Assembly (NCBI RefSeq): GCF_025399195.1
Contig: NW_026252154.1
Span: 51,480 to 115,479 of the forward strand
Origin: Umbelopsis ramanniana AG
Taxonomy: Eukaryota > Mucoromycota > Umbelopsidomycetes > Umbelopsidales > Umbelopsidaceae
Reading direction: 5' to 3'
DNA: 64,000 bases
Part shown: in pieces, positions 58,795 to 64,000 of the stretch
Layout of the letters: every line of letters begins with the position of its first letter
Numbering within the stretch: position 1 is the stretch's first letter
The notes under the pieces: model-generated
Seen by the model: the letters and a program-made list of their open reading frames with translations, nothing else
Databases searched by the model: none
What the model was told of the DNA's origin: nothing
Translations under genes and position numbers: made by a program

Positions 58795-60549
58795 ATGTCA
58801 GCCATGGACTTACGAGTCGGGAACAAATACCGAATAGGTCGTAAAATTGGTTCAGGATCATTTGGTGACATTTACTTGGGTGAGTTATTCACCTGCTCAA
58901 TGCGCTTTGTTTACCTTTGCATTCTACGCCTCGAGGGCCGCTACGACATCTGTCAAGTCGTCACGGTACCATGCTGACTGCGCTAAACCCTTATACCATT
59001 TCCGCGCTTTCCATTTCGACCTTACTGACCGCTCCCTTTTTTTTCCTTCTCTCTTTAAAAAAATGACCAGGTTCCAACATCGTCAGTGGTGAAGAGGTTG
59101 CTATCAAGCTCGAATCAGTAAAAGCTAAACATCCACAACTGGAATATGAAGCAAAAGTGTACAAGACTCTAGCTGGAGGAGTCGGTATTCCATTCGTACG
59201 CTGGTATGGCACAGAATGTGATTATAATGCCATGGTGATTGATTTACTCGGCCCGTAAGTGGGAACTCTCCTGAAAACAAGTATCTGGGACGGCTATTAA
59301 TTCTATTCGAATCTAGTTCATTGGAGGATTTATTCAATTTTTGTCAGCGACGATTTTCTCTAAAGACCGTGCTGCTACTTGCAGATCAGTTGGTATGCTT
59401 CATCATCCGTCGCAAACACGTGCCAACCTAGCATTCGACTGAACCTCCTCCCCCTTCCTCATAGATATCCCGCATCGAATATGTCCATTCTAAAAATTTC
59501 ATTCATCGCGATATCAAGCCTGACAACTTCTTGATGGGTATTGGAAAGCGCGGCAATCAAGTGAATGTTATCGACTTTGGTCTTGCCAAGAAGTATCGCG
59601 ATCCCAAGACGCACCTTCATATCCCGTACAGAGAGAATAAGAATTTAACGGGAACAGCACGTTATGCAAGCATCAATACTCATTTGGGAGTTGGTAAGTG
59701 GGGCATGCATAGGATGGATTGATGAAAAATGTAATGTACGGCTTTTCTAAACCTCCTTAAAAATATTTTTCCGTTTCTTTTTACATTGGTCTGGAAATCT
59801 CCAAATAGAGCAATCGCGTAGAGACGATCTCGAGTCACTAGGATATGTTCTCATGTACTTTTGCCGTGGTTCTTTACCTTGGCAAGGACTCAAGGCAGCC
59901 ACCAAGAAACAAAAATATGATCGTATTATGGAAAAGAAAATGACCACGTCCACTGAATTGCTTTGCCGAGGCTTCCCCAATGAATTCTCCATCTATCTCA
60001 ACTATACACGATCACTCCGCTTTGATGATAAACCCGACTACAGCTACCTCCGCAAATTATTCAGAGACCTATTTGTACGTGAAGGCTATGTGTACGACTA
60101 TGTCTTTGACTGGACTGTTTTCAAACTTGTAAGTATATAATGTATGTGAGTAGGTTTTTTGGTTCCAATTTTTAATCTTCCCTTCCCATCCATGAGAAGA
60201 AGGAAGAGTCCAAAGGAGGCCACACTACAGAAGATAACAATGCCAAGGACGACAGACTTCGAATGGGTAATGATGTGACCCAAAACAAGTCGATGCGTCT
60301 ACCACCTCAACATAGTCAGAACCCTGGTATGCCAAGTTCGTCTCGAGCCAACGTTGTGGGCAATGGCGCTATAGGATCTAGCAACATTCCAAGTAAGTGT
60401 TGCCCTGATGTGGGCTGACATGGTGTGGATTGGGGCGGCCGCCCCATAACATTGCTTGACCATTGAAATACTGACCTTTTAGCACTTTAGCGTCCGAGCG
60501 AGTGCTTCGTAGTCAAGCCAAAACTAACCAGCAACCCTACTACGGATAG
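58795..60549 (+). CDS. Casein kinase 1 (delta/epsilon, Hrr25/Hhp type)
   Basis: A monomeric Ser/Thr kinase acting in DNA repair, ribosome maturation and trafficking. The start [20 protein letters not shown] leads into the P-loop [11 protein letters not shown]. Then come the catalytic Lys ([20 protein letters not shown]), [31 protein letters not shown], and the CK1-specific [20 protein letters not shown] in place of APE. A KFEEK-like nuclear motif is not obvious. The tail is Gln/Asn/Ser-rich. I place the last acceptor at the second of two close AGs (about 60489), which gives [18 protein letters not shown] and a stop at 60549. The first AG would stop after two residues. About seven exons, some with introns above 100 nt. 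Confidence 0.92.
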
Positions 60550-61210
60550 ACTCCTCAAATCTCTCAGACACTCTATTTCCTTTCTCAAATTGCTTCCAAA
60601 GGGTATTCATACCTTTTATTTTTTCCCATGTTTGAGCAGCTAGCGAGATATACCTTCACCTTTTTCTCTTTCGTGTAATAATTTTTTTTTCTCTCTCTCT
60701 CTCTTCCTGTGCTTAACCATTACCCTGACACACATCCACAACACACACGCAACTGTCATCCCGCTGGCTTTGACTGAATGATCTTGGGGGGACGCGCTGT
60801 TTTTCGAGCGAACTTCCCGTCTCTCTTTATCTTTTTCCTTCGTACACCCTCTTCTCTTTTTCTTTATCCTTATAGCTTTTCTCACTTTATAAGCTTTCTA
60901 TACAACTGATTTCTACATGTAACAGCGCGGTTTGTTTTTTATAAATATACTCTTGCGATTTTTTTTTTCGAGACGCTATGCAAGGTATGATTTTTGGCGG
61001 CAAAGTACTTTGACTTGGTATTTACTGGCAAGAGTAAGTTTACTTGAACAATGAGGATTTTGACAGAAAAGAAGTGGTGATGATTATGAGGGGCTAAGAA
61101 AGGTCGAGATTAAAAGGTATCAAGAGAGAAAGGGTGGTATGTACGAAAACAAGGTTGGGAAAAAAAGGCTGCTGACAAAGAAGAACATGTACATTTCGGG
61201 TTTAAAAACT
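60550..61210. other. Convergent 3' region casein kinase / PL8 lyase
   Basis: About 660 bp of pyrimidine-rich sequence between converging genes, including a T-run and CT microsatellite. A plus-strand frame over the lyase's 3' end is antisense shadow. No gene or RNA is seen. Confidence 0.45.
60682..60704 (+). repeat. T-run plus (CT)n microsatellite
   Basis: Nine T residues followed by seven CT units in the casein kinase 3' flank. A simple repeat likely to vary in length. Confidence 0.7.
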
Positions 61211-63799
61211 CTAGTGGAGAACAAAGTCCAGGACAACCGAAGCTCGCGTCATGGCAAGTTGGATCCCGGTCTTGCCTGTCGCGAGAACCGTGATGCCGTC
61301 CACTTCGCTGCGCAAATGGTATGGCGCCAACTGCTTGAAGTGAAAATATGCCGGTTCGTCAGGCGTGGCGGGCAGCTCGATGGCCACCTTGACGTAGCCG
61401 TCGGTCTCGCTGGCCGTGAGCGTGATGGAGCAGGCAGTGCTAGCGGTCAAGATATCAGGCACTTGAGCCTTTTCATAGAACACAGCTCCTGTCACGCGCT
61501 TATCGACGGATTGAACAGCTTGTACTGCCTCGGTATTGGAAAGCACCTGGAATGTCCTTAAATGTGGGATAAGTTCAGGCTTGGGTCGAATGCTATAGAT
61601 ATAGGATGCATTGACAGGCGAGTCTCCATGGTCGATATACAAAGTGACGTATTTGCGTTGGAAAGGCGTGGTATCCTGTATAACATGCCCATTGTTCACA
61701 TCAATCCATGAACCGGTTCTATCATCTTTACTCAAAATGAGGTTTTCTGAGACATGGTAGACGTTGTAGGCAATGTCGGACGCCTCTTCCACATTGCTTT
61801 GTAGTTGAACGGTATGCAGTGTGTGGGGAGAAAACGTTTTGTTAAAGGTGCTTTCGTGTGGCATCTCAATCCCATCCAGATAAATTCGTCTTTGACTCAA
61901 AATTTGTCTCTGATCAATGGTAGTATGCGTCTCTCCAATGCCGCTGATACCCGCTCCCAGGCAGACGATCTCATTGTCCAGGAAAAACCACGATTTCGTT
62001 GCATTCACGGTCCTTCCCCATGAGAGATACTGCATACCAATCGAAGCATGTTGGCCTGAAGTCGATCCATACGTTCGGCCGTCTTGGCTCACATATCGAC
62101 TGCCAGAACAAGGTTTACGCACTCTTAAATGGGCAGTGACGCCAGGAACATGGTACATATCAGCCGTCGCCCAGTAGCCGTCGTTGTATTGACCAAGATC
62201 ATCGTTATAAAGCAATGTCATTCCTGATCCGGTGTACCTGTTTGCAAAAGGAATTTTAGTTATGAGAATCAAAACAGTTTAATCAAGGTTGGCTGTCTTT
62301 ATTGACATCAAAGCTTCGTTGTGTCTCTCCACTTACCATCCTTTAAGATTGCCGTGGTTGAGGCACTCGTACGTGGAAACATGATCAGAGCTCATACTGA
62401 GAGCTAAAGCATAGGTGGATCGAAGCATGAAAGCACGGTCGGATTTTTTCATCCACACGGTTTCGCTCAAATCTTCTAGTGGAATGACGCTTTTGTCGTG
62501 AATGATATCGGCAGCTGCTCTGTACAAACTTCCAGGTGCTGCATCCAGATAATCATGCCATGGTCTAGCACTGACGATGTTGAATTTGACCCAGCTCTTC
62601 AGTTTGGCGACGAATTTTTCATCGTTGGCGATCTGAATTAAACGCAGCATACCGGTAATGACATCGTCTGCTGCATGATAGTCGGTACCGTCTTTGCGAC
62701 TGATCTCTCTGCCTCGTAAATTGGCAAACAAGGCTCCTCTCCAAACAATGGGCATGAACGAATTGACAGCCCATTCATAGATATGGCTAATTCGCTTATC
62801 CTTCAATTCCCATGCCGATCCATGTAACAGGTAGATGATGTCCGCCAGGCCTTTGAAAAGATTCTTACCATAACCGCCATGGTATGGGATGGTATCTAGA
62901 TGCGGAGTGAAAAAAATGCCACAATGGAATGTTCAGAACGTTGAGTCTGATATTACCTCCTCCATCTCTGAAACCTTACCATGTTGAATAAAACTGCCAT
63001 CACGATAAAATCCATCCCCACTCTCCACATAGTCTAGTAAAATGGTTTCGGGATCTTGAAGGTTCTGGCTACCAAGGTCCAGTTCGGTCTGATTACTGTC
63101 CAGAATGCCACGCACGGCAATGATCTTGCAAGTCCACACGCGATTGGCGCCGGTTTTGATAGGTTCAGGAATAAAGTATCTGGAAGCCGCGGTGAGCGCA
63201 GTTCGAAGATCGGCGTCCATGACATTGTAAAACAAAGCGACCAGGTCGTTAATCTGATAAGGAATGCCAATCTGCCAATCCCACCAATTGCCCACTCGAA
63301 TGATGTTGGGATTATAATGACGCTCCACGAGCCAGCGCAAGGCAGTCAGGACATCCACTAACAGCTCTTGGTTGTGATAGAGAGGGCCGGACGGAGTAGC
63401 CCAAGCTTGAGCCAAACTACCAATTCGATAGAATGTGGCTGTGAGGTTGGACGAAGTCAGCTCGCCAATATCTTCCCAGAGTGCCGTTCGGTATTCATGT
63501 TTATCCAGCGTGTAATAGTGGTGAAGCGCGTTGGCATGGATATGGTCGACACGGTCTTGCCAAGACCGCTTGCGAATAGGTGGGTGGGCGACACTGTATT
63601 CGTTGGCTTCAGAAATAAGCGTTAAGTAGCGACGCCGTAGATCTTCAAATGGCTCTTGTGGATTCACAATTTCTGGAAATTCAAAATCAACACTGGGATT
63701 GGACTCGGTCGTATCAAGGACTGTCGACTGTGACCAGTACAAGGCCACCAGTGCGAACAGCGCTAAACCGAAGATGCTACGGCGAAAGCGGCGGGTCAT
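61211..63799 (-). CDS. Polysaccharide lyase family 8 (hyaluronate/chondroitin-type), membrane anchored
   Basis: A PL8 lyase of about 805 residues from three exons. The start MTRRFRRSIFGLALFALVAL is a basic tip plus one hydrophobic helix, suggesting a type II anchor or uncleaved signal. The alpha/alpha toroid carries NWWDWQIGIPYQINDLVALF, holding the catalytic-site Asn region. DGSFIQH is joined across an intron to DTIPYHGGYGKNLFKG, giving the catalytic His and Tyr in the order known for S. pneumoniae hyaluronate lyase. The beta-sandwich half begins YTGSGMTLLYNDDLGQYNDG and includes WFFLDNEIVCLGAGISG. It ends ASVVLDFVLH. Expected reaction: beta-elimination of uronic-acid polymers (hyaluronan, chondroitin); xanthan- or alginate-like substrates are possible. 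N-glycosylation sequons are frequent, consistent with secretion. Confidence 0.9.
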
Positions 63800-64000
63800 T
63801 TTTTGATTGTGAGAGAAAAAGGGATATATTCACATTTATTGACTTACGTCGAGGTCGACCGGTACGACTTCATAAAGAAAAGAAGCTTTTAAAAAGAATC
63901 TAAAAGAAATTCGGGAAAGTAAAGAAGAGAAAGCGTGGGGTGTAAATCTTTTTTTTTTTTTTAAAAAAACTTTTGGGTTAAGGAGAAAAAACTATGAGCG
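63800..64000. promoter_or_regulatory. Upstream region of the PL8 lyase
   Basis: About 200 bp to the window edge, purine-rich on the plus strand, with a T-run then A-run at about 63949-63968. Presumed promoter/5' UTR of the lyase. No specific site is assigned. Confidence 0.4.

Noticed and set aside
1-64000. tRNA, rRNA and CRISPR features
   Set aside because: No convincing A-box/B-box pairs, rRNA-like conserved segments or regularly spaced repeats were found. A covariance-model scan would be decisive for tRNAs.

Overview
The window is a gene-dense stretch of fungal nuclear DNA carrying about 30 protein genes. Nearly all are split by short GT-AG introns of about 50-80 nt, with moderately AT-rich intergenic DNA. 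The gene set is fungal: CCC1-type iron transporter, RCH1-type transporter, GDB1-type debranching enzyme, MRT4, RET2, proteinase-K-like S8 protease and a DHA1 drug:H+ antiporter. A hyaluronan-synthase-like enzyme, a PL8 polysaccharide lyase and an alpha-tubulin acetyltransferase point to an early-diverging, non-Dikarya fungus. Mucoromycota is my best guess, but it is inferred from gene content, not proven. I saw no rRNA, tRNA, CRISPR array or convincing transposon.

Layout, left to right. 1-9.3 kb: OMA1 mitochondrial protease (minus, cut by the window edge) divergent from the cohesin loader SCC2/NIPBL. 10.4-16.9 kb: a DHA1 transporter, a double zinc-ribbon ZNRD2/SSSCA1 protein, an unrecognised gene, a secreted subtilisin and a tiny minus-strand gene. 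17-22.4 kb: a PHD-finger protein, a vertebrate-like hyaluronan synthase and a secreted agmatinase. 22.4-25.1 kb: the longest gene-poor stretch. 25.1-35.7 kb: a sugar transporter, mitochondrial ribosomal protein bL9, two tandem aldo/keto reductases, branchpoint-binding protein SF1 and MICOS subunit MIC19. 36.5-45.3 kb: a leucine-rich-repeat protein, CCC1/VIT1, a disordered hypothetical protein, alpha-tubulin acetyltransferase, a small membrane protein and MRT4. 45.5-51.4 kb: delta-COP, COA6 and an SLC10A7/RCH1-type transporter. 52.2-64 kb: a possible hidden small gene, glycogen debranching enzyme, a SET-domain protein, casein kinase 1 and a membrane-anchored PL8 lyase.

Most genes are unrelated housekeeping functions, often in divergent pairs sharing short promoters (OMA1/SCC2, MIC19/LRR, MRT4/RET2). 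Two relationships stand out. A putative hyaluronan-type synthase and a putative hyaluronate/chondroitin-type lyase lie in the same 64 kb. The two aldo/keto reductases are a tandem duplication whose promoters share an identical 12-bp element. OMA1, bL9m, MIC19 and COA6 are all mitochondrial, though not adjacent.

The most unusual gene is the alpha-tubulin N-acetyltransferase at 41757-42662. It is rebuilt from six exons, and most non-flagellated fungi are thought to lack this enzyme.
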